In this document: positions 1 through 8,616 of the stretch, piece after piece
Layout of the letters: each line of letters begins with the position of its first letter
How positions within the stretch are numbered: position 1 is the first letter of the stretch
Source: Polynucleobacter sp. HIN5
GTDB taxonomy: Bacteria > Pseudomonadota > Gammaproteobacteria > Burkholderiales > Burkholderiaceae
Assembly: GCF_030297555.1 (NCBI RefSeq)
Contig: NZ_AP028136.1
Span: 1,816,610-1,880,609 of the forward strand
Reading direction: 5' to 3'
Length of the DNA: 64,000 nucleotides
The notes under the pieces: model-generated
What the model saw: the letters and a program-made list of their open reading frames with translations, nothing else
What the model was told of the DNA's origin: nothing
The model's database searches: none
Translations under genes and position numbers: made by a program

Positions 1-1766
1 GTGTGATAAGCCAAGAGCTGGAGCGGAATAACGTGTAATAGCGGGGATAAATTACCGTAATGCTCTGGTAAGCGAATCACCTGAATACCATCTTCACTTC
101 TAATTTCGGTACCCTGGTCAGCGAAGACATAAAGGCGACCTCCGCGAGCTTTGACCTCTTGCATATTTGATTTCAGTTTTTCGAGCAACAAGTCATTAGG
201 CGCTACGGTAACAACCGGCATCGCCTCAGTCACTAAAGCAAGCGGTCCGTGCTTGAGCTCACCAGCTGGATAAGCTTCCGCATGGATATAAGAAATTTCT
301 TTTAACTTTAGGGCGCCCTCAAGGGCGATTGGGAAATGTAAACCACGCCCTAAGAAAAGCGCATTTTGACAATTCGCGAATGCCTGGCTCCAAGCAATAA
401 TTTGTGGCTCTAGTGCCAATACAGCATGAATAGCTTGGGGCAAATGGCGTAAATCATCGAGTACTTTTTTCTCAGCAAGAGGTGATAAATGCCCCGAGCG
501 TTTGGCAATCGTATTAGCCAATAAGTACAAGGCAACCAATTGGGTAGTAAACGCTTTAGTAGACGCTACCCCAACTTCAGTGCCGGCGTGAGTCAAAAAG
601 TGCCATTGGGTTTCTCGCACCATCGCACTCGACGCCACATTACAAATCGATAAGCTTAGTGGATGACCTAGCTCTTTGGCATGACGTAAGGCGGCTAAGG
701 TGTCTGCCGTTTCTCCAGATTGGGAGACAACCACAATCAAAGTTCTTGGATTTGGAATCGATTGTCGATACCGGTATTCGCTCGCAATTTCAACTTGCGT
801 GGGGATCTTCGCAATGTCTTCAAACCAATATTTAGCCACACAGGCTGAGTAATAACTTGTCCCGCAAGCAAGAATCAATACCTGATCAAACTCCTGCCAT
901 TCTTGCAAATTCGCAGCAAATAAAGCCGGGCCAAGTTCAGCGATATTAGCAATGGTGTCGGAGACCGCACGGGCTTGCTCAAATATCTCTTTTTGCATGA
1001 AATGTTGATAGGGTCCCAATTCAACTGCTTGTGCTTGAACAGGCATCGGTGTAATTTCCCGCTGCATCATCTGACCGGTTCGATCCCAAACCTCAAATCC
1101 ATTGACAGTCAAAGCAACCAGATCACCCTCTTCCAAATAAGCCATGGTTTTGGCTTTACCGGCTAAAGCAAGCGCATCTGAAGATAAGTAGTGGCCGTCA
1201 TCACCGATAGCAATAATGAGGGGTGAGCCTGCACGGGCACCCACCAAGAGATGGGGCTCGGCTTGAGCAATCACAGCAATCGCATAAGCACCTTTTAATT
1301 GTTCTATGGCTTGTGCAACCGCTCTCTTTAAATCTGGCTTGCCAAGTTTAATAAATTCCTGGTGAACTAAATGGGCAATGACCTCGGTATCGGTTTCTGA
1401 TTCAAACATATAGCCAGATGCTTTTAACTGATCGCGTAGTACCTCATAGTTTTCGATAATGCCGTTATGCACAACCGCAATTTGTCCATTTGAAATATGG
1501 GGGTGGGCATTATGCGTATCGGGTCTACCATGCGTTGCCCAACGCGTATGCGCGATCCCAACCTGACCACAAAAGTCCTGGGCTTGCTTTGCCAAATCAG
1601 CCACACGCGCAGTAGTTCTAGCTCGCTCGATCGGATGACCCGCTTGCTGAGTATCAATCACGGCAAAACCGCAAGAATCATAACCCCGATACTCTAAGCG
1701 TCGCAGTCCCTCGATTAAGGTGTCGACGACATTTGTTTTAGCGACTGCTCCAACGATTCCACACAT
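1..1766 (-). CDS. glmS: glucosamine-6-phosphate synthase, 3' end outside window
   Basis: Glutamine:fructose-6-phosphate aminotransferase (isomerizing), the first committed step of UDP-GlcNAc, peptidoglycan and LPS synthesis in the cytoplasm. The start at 1766 reads MCGIVGAVA, which places the nucleophilic Cys directly after the initiator Met as in all Ntn-type GlmS proteins. The frame stays open to the window edge, where it reads LLAYH, the stretch that lies about 22 residues before the family's usual ...SVTVE end, so about 588 codons are present. It starts 9 bases after the glmU stop on the same strand, so glmU-glmS is probably one transcript. No glmS ribozyme is expected or seen because the gap is only 9 bases. 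Confidence 0.97.
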   Translation of the reverse strand, partial: MCGIVGAVAKTNVVDTLIEGLRRLEYRGYDSCGFAVIDTQQAGHPIERARTTARVADLAKQAQDFCGQVGIAHTRWATHGRPDTHNAHPHISNGQIAVVHNGIIENYEVLRDQLKASGYMFESETDTEVIAHLVHQEFIKLGKPDLKRAVAQAIEQLKGAYAIAVIAQAEPHLLVGARAGSPLIIAIGDDGHYLSSDALALAGKAKTMAYLEEGDLVALTVNGFEVWDRTGQMMQREITPMPVQAQAVELGPYQHFMQKEIFEQARAVSDTIANIAELGPALFAANLQEWQEFDQVLILACGTSYYSACVAKYWFEDIAKIPTQVEIASEYRYRQSIPNPRTLIVVVSQSGETADTLAALRHAKELGHPLSLSICNVASSAMVRETQWHFLTHAGTEVGVASTKAFTTQLVALYLLANTIAKRSGHLSPLAEKKVLDDLRHLPQAIHAVLALEPQIIAWSQAFANCQNALFLGRGLHFPIALEGALKLKEISYIHAEAYPAGELKHGPLALVTEAMPVVTVAPNDLLLEKLKSNMQEVKARGGRLYVFADQGTEIRSEDGIQVIRLPEHYGNLSPLLHVIPLQLLAYH

Positions 1767-1775
1767 AAAAAGGGT

Positions 1776-3191
1776 TTACTTTCGAGCGATCTTTTTTGTT
1801 TTTAGCGACGCACTTTTCAATTTCGTGGGGCGTTGCCATTCAAGCGAAATTTGCTTTGCCCGTGATACCGTTAATTTGCCCGGGGGCGCATCTTTGGTAA
1901 GCGTGGTTCCTGCGCCTAGCGTCGCACCTTTGCCTACCTTTACAGGGGCAACCAACTGCGTATCCGAGCCAATAAATACATCGTCTTCAATCACTGTTTG
2001 GTGCTTATTAACTCCATCGTAATTGCAAGTAATCGTGCCTGCGCCAATGTTGACGCGTGATCCAACAATCGAATCACCCACATACGCTAAGTGATTGGCT
2101 TTGCTCTGTGATGCAATTTTGCTATTTTTAATTTCTACAAAATTACCAATATGAACATCGCCTGCCAGTTGAGCGCCCGGCCGAATCCGCGCATAGGGTC
2201 CAATGCGATTCGTAGGACCGATCCTAGCCCCATCGAGATGGCTAAACGCTTCGATTACAGTGCCCTCGCCAATGTGCGTATCTTTAATGACGCAATAGGG
2301 TCCGATGCGAACCTGATCGGCCAGGGTTACGCTTCCCTCAAAAACACAACCAACGTCAATCCATACATCCTTGCCACAACGCAGCTCACCGCGGACATCG
2401 ATTCGATCGGGATCAAACAGCGTGACACCATTCTCTAAAAGCGCATGCGCAATCTGAGTCTGTAACACACGCTCCAACTCAGCTAATTGTGCACGGCTGT
2501 TGACACCTAGGATTTCATGATCATGGGTTGCCTGAGCAGAGCGGACTGGGACGCCCGCCTTAACTGCCATGGTGATCACATCCGTTAAGTAATATTCACC
2601 TTGGGCATTTTTAGCTTTAATCCCCTTTAGCCACTTGCCCAATTGCTTGGTGGGCAAAGCCATGATGCCAGTATTAATTTCTGAAATCGAGCGAATGGCT
2701 GGATTGGCATCCTTCTCCTCAACAATTGCTTGCACATTGTTATCGACATCTCGCACGATGCGCCCATAGCCATATGGATTTTGCATATGATGGGTTAGCA
2801 AACCAACTGCCCCATCACTTAAGCGGACTAGCGTATTCAAAGTTTCCTTAGAGCACAGGGGTACATCACCATACAACACCAGCGTGGGCGCCCCAGGATT
2901 GAGCTTTGGCAAGGCCTGCAATAGCGCATGACCCGTTCCTTTTTGCTCTTTTTGCAAAACGGTCTTTACCTTACTAAAGCGCTGATCCAAATCAGCCAAA
3001 TGGGCTAAGAATGCTTGAACCTGTTGTGCGCCGTGCCCGATCACAACAATCGGCTCGGTCTTGGGCGCAAGCGCTAATGCAGTTTCAAGCACATGCTGAA
3101 GTAATGGCTTACCCGCTAGGGGCTGCAATACCTTTGGCAAAGCGGACTTCATGCGCTTGCCTTGCCCAGCAGCCAAGATGACGATATTCAT
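1776..3191 (-). CDS. glmU: bifunctional UDP-GlcNAc pyrophosphorylase / GlcN-1-P acetyltransferase
   Basis: Makes UDP-GlcNAc from GlcN-1-P, acetyl-CoA and UTP in two active sites. The N-terminal nucleotidyltransferase carries LAAGQGKRM and the downstream [14 protein letters not shown] at residues 6-31 and YGDVPL near residue 106. The C-terminal half is a left-handed beta-helix of hexapeptide repeats with the conserved [11 protein letters not shown] segment near the acetyltransferase active site. I start at MNIVILAAG (3191), as homologs do, rather than at the in-frame ATG nine codons upstream (3218); neither has a strong ribosome-binding site. The product is 471 residues, slightly longer than the usual 450-460, with a basic Lys-rich tail. 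glmS follows after 9 bases. Confidence 0.96.
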   Translation of the reverse strand: MNIVILAAGQGKRMKSALPKVLQPLAGKPLLQHVLETALALAPKTEPIVVIGHGAQQVQAFLAHLADLDQRFSKVKTVLQKEQKGTGHALLQALPKLNPGAPTLVLYGDVPLCSKETLNTLVRLSDGAVGLLTHHMQNPYGYGRIVRDVDNNVQAIVEEKDANPAIRSISEINTGIMALPTKQLGKWLKGIKAKNAQGEYYLTDVITMAVKAGVPVRSAQATHDHEILGVNSRAQLAELERVLQTQIAHALLENGVTLFDPDRIDVRGELRCGKDVWIDVGCVFEGSVTLADQVRIGPYCVIKDTHIGEGTVIEAFSHLDGARIGPTNRIGPYARIRPGAQLAGDVHIGNFVEIKNSKIASQSKANHLAYVGDSIVGSRVNIGAGTITCNYDGVNKHQTVIEDDVFIGSDTQLVAPVKVGKGATLGAGTTLTKDAPPGKLTVSRAKQISLEWQRPTKLKSASLKTKKIARK

Positions 3192-3242
3192 GGGATTAAT
3201 TATAGGGCTTAGAAGCATCCCACTGATGCGGATAAACGTACT

Positions 3243-4154
3243 CTAATCTTTATCGATCCAGGTGAGCGAAGACCAGGAAGGCTCTGTTGTAGCACATACA
3301 TCAACTCCTTCATCAATTGCACGGTCGCCTTCATACGATTTAACGAACTGGGTCAAATCTGAATGAATGGATAGATTCTGAAAATCAAAGGCATCTTGAT
3401 CCAATAGATGGGATGGAACAATGTGATGCAGGGAGCGAAACAAGTTTTCAATCCGACCAGGAAATTCTTTTTCCCATTCACGTAATAATTTCTTCATGGC
3501 AGCCCTTTGCAGGTTTGGCTGGCTGCCACATAGATCACAAGGAATAATTGGAAACTCCATCGATTGCGCATAGCGCTCAATCAACTTTTCAGGAACATAG
3601 GCTAGCGGCCGAATGACCAAATGACGTCCATCATCTGAGCGTAATTTGGGTGGCATTGCCTTTAGCTTACCTCCATAAAACATATTGAGCAGTAATGTTT
3701 CTAGGATGTCGTCTCGGTGATGCCCCAAGGCAATCTTAGTTGCCCCAAGCTCATCGGCCACTCGATACAAAATTCCGCGTCGCAAACGAGAACACAATCC
3801 ACAAGTTGTCTTGCCCTCAGGAATCACCCGCTTCACAATACTATAGGTATCTTGCTCTTCAATATGAAAAGGGATATTGAGTTGGCGTAAATAATTAGGT
3901 AGCGTGTCACTGGGAAAATTGGGCTGTTTTTGATCTAAGTTCACAGCGACTAGATCAAATGAAATTGGCGCCCGCTCACGCAACTTCAATAAAATATCAA
4001 GCAAGGTATAGCTATCCTTACCACCGGACAGACATACCATCACCTTATCGCCATCGGCAATCATGCCAAAATCACCGATAGCCTGACCAACCAGGCGGCA
4101 TAGTTTTTTATCTAACTTATTCTCTTCAAATGCTTGCTTGCGGGGGTCAACCAT
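3243..4154 (-). CDS. ttcA: tRNA 2-thiocytidine(32) synthetase TtcA
   Basis: ATP-dependent PP-loop enzyme that thiolates C32 of certain tRNAs using an iron-sulfur cluster. The PP-loop SGGKDS is at residues 43-48 and the two cluster-binding CxxC pairs are CGLC (118-121) and CDLC (206-209); GHHRDD follows the adenylation core. Length (303) is normal. A GGGAG ribosome-binding site lies 7 bases before the ATG, supporting this start. It reads in the same direction as folB and the pteridine reductase, 12 bases downstream of folB, so these are probably co-transcribed, though no functional link is obvious. The C-terminal 30 residues are acidic and not part of the conserved core. Confidence 0.95.
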   Translation of the reverse strand: MVDPRKQAFEENKLDKKLCRLVGQAIGDFGMIADGDKVMVCLSGGKDSYTLLDILLKLRERAPISFDLVAVNLDQKQPNFPSDTLPNYLRQLNIPFHIEEQDTYSIVKRVIPEGKTTCGLCSRLRRGILYRVADELGATKIALGHHRDDILETLLLNMFYGGKLKAMPPKLRSDDGRHLVIRPLAYVPEKLIERYAQSMEFPIIPCDLCGSQPNLQRAAMKKLLREWEKEFPGRIENLFRSLHHIVPSHLLDQDAFDFQNLSIHSDLTQFVKSYEGDRAIDEGVDVCATTEPSWSSLTWIDKD

Positions 4155-4166
4155 CTGCGGCTCCCA

Positions 4167-4568
4167 TTAGCCTTGCGATTGCTTCATCTTAAAGACTTCA
4201 ACGCCAACTGCCTCACAATCTGGATAGACATCGGGCTTTGCAGTACTAACTCGGACTGCCATCACATTTGGATGCTCAAGAATTGCTGCCACGATTTCAT
4301 CACAGAGGGTTTCTTGTAAATGAATATGGCCGCGTTTAACGCGCTCTGCAATGGTTTTGCGAATGAAATCATAATCAAGTACCTCTTCTAAGCGATCTTG
4401 CTTCGGGGTATTTAGTTCCAAGGGAACATAAATCTCGACATTAAAGATCACCCTCTGCTCAGCGCGCTTCTCAAAATCATGTACACCAATATTGATATAA
4501 ACCTCATAGTCTTTCAAAAAGAGGCGTCGACAATGAATCAGGCTTGGATGAGATAGTAAGGAGTGCAT
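4167..4568 (-). CDS. folB: dihydroneopterin aldolase
   Basis: Cleaves 7,8-dihydroneopterin to 6-hydroxymethyl-dihydropterin in folate synthesis. The family pattern is clear: a beta-strand start DYEVYINIGVHDFE with the GVHDFEK motif, a long amphipathic middle with the LDYDFIRKTI motif (substrate-contacting Tyr), then LQETLCDEI, and the C-terminal VRVSTAKPD segment. The C-terminal strand carries the Lys-Pro found in FolB. At 133 residues it is somewhat longer than the usual 118-122, because about 13 N-terminal residues precede the fold; the true start could be a little downstream. Its neighbour 8 bases upstream is a pteridine-reductase-like SDR, which strengthens the pterin assignment. Confidence 0.92.
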   Translation of the reverse strand: MHSLLSHPSLIHCRRLFLKDYEVYINIGVHDFEKRAEQRVIFNVEIYVPLELNTPKQDRLEEVLDYDFIRKTIAERVKRGHIHLQETLCDEIVAAILEHPNVMAVRVSTAKPDVYPDCEAVGVEVFKMKQSQG

Positions 4569-4576
4569 AGAACCTA

Positions 4577-5371
4577 TTATTTAATTTTGAACATCACATC
4601 GCGATCAGATGCTAGTAAATGTTGTCCGCCATCGACATACAGCGTGGTGCCCGTAATCGAATTGGCATTGGCTAAGAAAAATGCGGCGCTCGCAATATCC
4701 TGCGCACTAGATGAATGCCCCAGCGGAGTGACCTGATGGGCTTTCTCAAACTCAGATTGACTTTGATCACCCGATGGCAGAGTAATTCCAGGGGCCAAAC
4801 CAACGGAGCGCATATATGGTGCAAAATCGCGGGCCATCATTTCGGTTGCAGTCAATAATGCACTTTTGGAAAGCGTATACGAAAAATAATCTGGATTTAA
4901 GTTGATTAACTTTTGATCCAGTATTTGGATCGTTGCAGGAACAAAGTCTTTGCTGATTGGCTGAGTCTTAAGGTGACAAAACATTGCTTGTGCCATTAAT
5001 ACTGGAGCCGCTAGATTAATTTGAGTATGCCGCTCAATCAGGTCTGCGCTCACTAGATGACCATCTTGGCTCGGCCGATCGTATTCAAAAATCGCAGCAC
5101 TGTTAATCAAGCAATCAATTCTTGAGAATTGGTCGATACTTTTTTTGATTAGAGTTTCGATCTCTGCTTGGCGTGATAGATTTGCCTGCAACACCATTGC
5201 TTTGACTCCCAATCCATGCATCTCATCAACAACGGCTTCGGCGTCTTGGGCGGATTGGCCATAATGAATAATGACATTCCAGCCCTCACGAGCAAAATAC
5301 AAGGCGATTTCTCGACCAAGGCGCTTAGCTGCCCCCGTGACCAATACTGTTCGATCTGCCATTGTTTTCAT
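4577..5371 (-). CDS. pteridine reductase-like SDR (FolM/PTR1 type)
   Basis: NADPH-dependent short-chain dehydrogenase, probably reducing dihydropterins or dihydrofolate. The nucleotide-binding motif TGAAKRLG is at residues 12-19, NSAA at 90-93 and the catalytic Tyr165-x3-Lys169 in YTLSK. Where classical SDRs carry catalytic Ser there is Asp152 in ILDQK, 13 residues before the Tyr. That is the same Asp/Tyr/Lys arrangement and spacing as the protozoan pteridine reductase PTR1, so I favour pteridine reductase over a fatty-acid or sugar SDR. It is the first gene of an apparent operon with folB, in line with a pterin substrate. Two in-frame ATGs (5371 and 5362) are possible starts; neither has a good ribosome-binding site. 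Confidence 0.8.
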   Translation of the reverse strand: MKTMADRTVLVTGAAKRLGREIALYFAREGWNVIIHYGQSAQDAEAVVDEMHGLGVKAMVLQANLSRQAEIETLIKKSIDQFSRIDCLINSAAIFEYDRPSQDGHLVSADLIERHTQINLAAPVLMAQAMFCHLKTQPISKDFVPATIQILDQKLINLNPDYFSYTLSKSALLTATEMMARDFAPYMRSVGLAPGITLPSGDQSQSEFEKAHQVTPLGHSSSAQDIASAAFFLANANSITGTTLYVDGGQHLLASDRDVMFKIK

Positions 5372-5405
5372 GTGCTATGGAAAAACTCACTTAGACTAGC
5401 GAGCT

Positions 5406-6584
5406 ATGGATATTAACCTGACACAGGCGCAAGTGGAGCATTTAAAGGCTATCCTAACCAAAATTTCCCATGAAATTCAGGAAAAAGGCGGTTGGATTCC
5501 CTTTTCACGCTACATGGAGCTCGCCCTGTATCAGCCAAACCTTGGTTATTACACCAGCGCCCTAGAAAAATTTGGTCGTTCTGGTGACTTCATCACTGCC
5601 CCTGAAATCAGTCCATTTTTTGGCCAAACCATCGTTAATACGATTCTGCCGGTGCTAGAGGGCTTAAGAAAGCAGGGACAACCGACTCGTATCATTGAAA
5701 TCGGTGCGGGGACTGGACAGCTTGCCAAGACGATCCTGTTAGATCTACACCGTTGCGGCTTTGACCTAGATGAATATCACATCATTGATGTGTCAGCGAA
5801 TTTGATTGAGCGTCAACAGGCATTACTCCTGGACACTTGCCAAGGTCATGGGATTCAAACATGTTGCCTGTGGCATACAGATGTGTTGCCGGCTTTTCAT
5901 GGAGTCATTCTGGCTAATGAAGTACTCGATGCGATTCCCTGTGAACGCATTGTGTATCAAAACCATGCCTGGCACTATGCCGGGGTGGGACTTGGAACAG
6001 AGCCTGATCAATTTCTTATATCCGTATCCGGTGAAAAACTAGGGGTTCAGCCATTGATCGACTGCGCTAGCGATGGATATATGACTGAAATTCACCCTCA
6101 GGCTGAGGCTTGGTTTGCAAAAGTGATTGATCGGCTCGAACAGGGTTTATTGCTGATGATTGACTACGGCTTTCGCCAGCAGGAGTATTACCACCCGCAA
6201 CGAAATACCGGCACACTCATGGCACACTTCCATCATCAAGCACTAAGCAATGTACTTGCCCTACCCGGTATCTCGGATATTACCTGTCACATTAATTTCT
6301 CGAACCTATTGCATTCAATTGAGAACGAAGAAAATTCTCAGTCATTTTTTTCTAGCCAAGCATCGTACTTATTGGATGCTGGTATTGCCGATCTAGTATT
6401 GCAGCAATCCGACCCGCGCGACCCTCAACAGATGATCGCCATATCGAATGGAATACAGAAATTAATCTCTGAGGCGGAAATGGGGGAACTCTTTAAAGTA
6501 TTGGCTTTTGGCAAGAACTTAAAGGGTCTTGGTTTAGACCTCTACGCACTCCCTGGCTTTGGGGGTCGTAACCGGGTTTATTAA
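5406..6584 (+). CDS. MidA/NDUFAF7-family SAM-dependent methyltransferase
   Basis: Member of the DUF185 family whose mitochondrial homolog methylates an arginine of a complex I subunit; the bacterial substrate is not established. The N-terminal family motifs GYYTS (48-52) and the downstream GDFITAPEISPFFG (60-73) are present, followed by the SAM-binding EIGAGTG at 98-104 and NEVLDAIP further on, which is typical of the family. Length is 392 residues. It is transcribed away from the pteridine reductase with only 34 bases between the start codons, and its 3' end overlaps that of cca by 4 bases. An NDUFA9-like complex I-associated protein is encoded nearby on the other strand, an intriguing but unproven link. 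Confidence 0.85.
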   Translation: MDINLTQAQVEHLKAILTKISHEIQEKGGWIPFSRYMELALYQPNLGYYTSALEKFGRSGDFITAPEISPFFGQTIVNTILPVLEGLRKQGQPTRIIEIGAGTGQLAKTILLDLHRCGFDLDEYHIIDVSANLIERQQALLLDTCQGHGIQTCCLWHTDVLPAFHGVILANEVLDAIPCERIVYQNHAWHYAGVGLGTEPDQFLISVSGEKLGVQPLIDCASDGYMTEIHPQAEAWFAKVIDRLEQGLLLMIDYGFRQQEYYHPQRNTGTLMAHFHHQALSNVLALPGISDITCHINFSNLLHSIENEENSQSFFSSQASYLLDAGIADLVLQQSDPRDPQQMIAISNGIQKLISEAEMGELFKVLAFGKNLKGLGLDLYALPGFGGRNRVY

Positions 6585-7708
6585 GACAGCGCTTCTTGAA
6601 TGGTCAAGAGACGCACCCTCTCAAGCTCTGCATGAATTGCTTTACCCAATTCATTGGTGTTTGAGCGTTGGCTTACAGACTTCGCAATTTGTCCGGCATC
6701 AATACCCATCAAATTACTAACTAGCTTTTGCCAAACTGCCATATCAATGCCCAGAGCCTCAAAAAGAGTGAGCAGTTCAGTGATGCGATGAGGCTTTCTC
6801 CACAAATCAGCCCGATTAAAAAATGCCAGAATATCGGTTGGAATTAATTTGGAGTGGACTGACTCAAAATCCGCCGCAATCTGGCAATATTCAGCGATCT
6901 CATTTGGCACCTTCGACCCACGAGCCCACTCCTGGATTTCGGCTGGAGGAATGGTTCTTAATAAACAGGCGATACGCTGATTTAGCTCGGGGCGCGCCGC
7001 GACAACCAAATGCATTGCATGCCGAATGCTCTTTTGAAGTTCTTCCTGATGCCACCATTTCTCAAAGCTGGCTGGCAAAACATCTGCTAGGGCATTGCAC
7101 TGATTGAGTGTTTCGATAAAACGGAGCGGCTCTGTTTCTTCCATAGCGCGCGCTAGTTCTTGCCAGATGCGCTCCTTTGATAAGGTTTCTAATTCACGCG
7201 CTTCAACCATTCGTCTCATAAGAATGAGGGTCTCGGGGGCGATCTGAAAATCTGGAAAACGTGCTGCAAATCGGGTGACGCGCAATACCCTTAAAGGGTC
7301 TTCTAAAAAGGCATTCGAGACGTGCCGTAATACACCTGCCCCTAGGTCAGCCTGACCACCATAAGGATCGACAATCTCCCCGACTGGCTCACCGCTCTTG
7401 TTGACCTCTTGGGCCATGGCATTGATGGTCAAGTCGCGTCTTTGTAGATCCTCCTCCAGAGTCACGCTTGGGTCTGCATGAAAAGTAAAGCCCTGGTGGC
7501 CCGGTGCTGTTTTGCGTTCCGTCCTAGCTAGGGCATATTCCGCATTCGTGATGGGATGTAAAAACACTGGGAAATGACTACCCACTGGCCGAAATCCTTT
7601 TTGCATCATTTCATCGGCTGTGGTGCCAACCACCACGTAATCAACATCATGAACCGCTCTTCCAAGCAAACGGTCCCGCACCGCACCGCCAACTTGATAA
7701 ATCTTCAA
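6581..7708 (-). CDS. cca: CCA tRNA nucleotidyltransferase
   Basis: Adds or repairs the 3' CCA end of tRNAs without a nucleic-acid template. The class II nucleotidyltransferase start is unmistakable: QVGGAVRDRLLGR (residues 5-17) followed by HDVDYVVVG with the catalytic Asp pair, then RRDLTINAMA and the downstream LRVTRFAARF neck segment. At 375 residues it is shorter than the bifunctional 410-residue E. coli enzyme. The C-terminal part where an HD phosphohydrolase would sit keeps a trace (RHAMHLV) but lacks a recognisable HD pair, having CLLRT where HDLGK is expected, so phosphatase activity is probably lost. It overlaps the NDUFA9-like gene upstream by 4 bases. Confidence 0.94.
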   Translation of the reverse strand: MKIYQVGGAVRDRLLGRAVHDVDYVVVGTTADEMMQKGFRPVGSHFPVFLHPITNAEYALARTERKTAPGHQGFTFHADPSVTLEEDLQRRDLTINAMAQEVNKSGEPVGEIVDPYGGQADLGAGVLRHVSNAFLEDPLRVLRVTRFAARFPDFQIAPETLILMRRMVEARELETLSKERIWQELARAMEETEPLRFIETLNQCNALADVLPASFEKWWHQEELQKSIRHAMHLVVAARPELNQRIACLLRTIPPAEIQEWARGSKVPNEIAEYCQIAADFESVHSKLIPTDILAFFNRADLWRKPHRITELLTLFEALGIDMAVWQKLVSNLMGIDAGQIAKSVSQRSNTNELGKAIHAELERVRLLTIQEALS

Positions 7709-8616
7709 GTGAGTAAACTCTCAATACGCTGTTTGGTAATCCTAAACTCATCAACCAAAGCGTCTTTTCCGCCCGCGGGCAATACATTGGGAATACTCAT
7801 AGAGGCAATATTGTCACGTGACATTAGGGTGGGGCCCGGGCCAAACTCAAATGCCAAGGCCTGCAGGTATCCAACCCAATCTGGTAATGAAACAATGAGG
7901 CGATCCTTACCCGCTTTGCGAGCCGCAAACTCAACCAACTGTTTCATCGTGAACACCTCAGGACCGACCAAATCATAGCTCTGATGAATGGTAATGGGGT
8001 GAGTTAGAGCTATGACAAACGCACTAGCAACATCATTTACGCTCACTGGCTGAAACTTTGCATATGAATATGCCAATGGAATCACCGGAAATATCTTCGC
8101 TAGATTAGCAAAGGTATTAATGAACTGATCATGCTCTCCAAAAATGACCGATGGTCTAAAAATGGTCCAATCTAAACTACTGGCTCGCACCCGATTCTCA
8201 CCGTCGCCTTTGCTGCGTTGGTACATTGAAGGGCCATTCGAATCGGCACCCAAAGCACTCATATGCAGATAGCGTCTGAGTTGCTTAGCTTTCATGGCCT
8301 CAATGATTGCCTGAGGCAAATCCACATGGGCTCTTTTAAAACCAGAGCCATATGGTTTCGCTACTTGATCTTGCAAGATCCCAACTAAGTTGATAACCGC
8401 CCCGTGGGGCTTTACATCCCCACACAATCGCTCAATGACTCCAGGCTGATTCACATCTGCCTCAACTAAGGTCACACTGGGTAATAGTCGAAGGTCGCGC
8501 ATGGCGCTATAACGCCGCGATGGAATCAAGACGGAGTAGCCTTTGCTTTGTAGCTTCTGGCTAATGGCTTTACCAACAAAGCCGCTCCCGCCAATTAATA
8601 AAATGTCATGTTTCAT
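7705..8616 (-). CDS. NDUFA9-like NAD(P)-binding atypical SDR
   Basis: Extended/atypical short-chain dehydrogenase resembling the complex I accessory subunit NDUFA9. It has the Rossmann motif GGSGFVGKAI at residues 8-17, the VNLVGILQD segment after the fourth strand, and RYLHMSALGAD plus YQRSKGDGE, where the active-site Tyr-x3-Lys is retained as YQRSK. FRPSVIFGEHDQF follows, typical of this group. Such proteins are widespread in proteobacteria; their substrate is not known and a role in respiratory-complex assembly or quinone-related chemistry is only inferred. The start overlaps the slt stop and the 3' end overlaps the cca start, so slt-this gene-cca form one tight operon. Confidence 0.82.
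   Translation of the reverse strand: MKHDILLIGGSGFVGKAISQKLQSKGYSVLIPSRRYSAMRDLRLLPSVTLVEADVNQPGVIERLCGDVKPHGAVINLVGILQDQVAKPYGSGFKRAHVDLPQAIIEAMKAKQLRRYLHMSALGADSNGPSMYQRSKGDGENRVRASSLDWTIFRPSVIFGEHDQFINTFANLAKIFPVIPLAYSYAKFQPVSVNDVASAFVIALTHPITIHQSYDLVGPEVFTMKQLVEFAARKAGKDRLIVSLPDWVGYLQALAFEFGPGPTLMSRDNIASMSIPNVLPAGGKDALVDEFRITKQRIESLLT

Noticed and set aside
2151..2438. Plus-strand open frame within glmU
   Set aside because: It is a shadow of the left-handed beta-helix codon periodicity; no ribosome-binding site and no recognisable protein.
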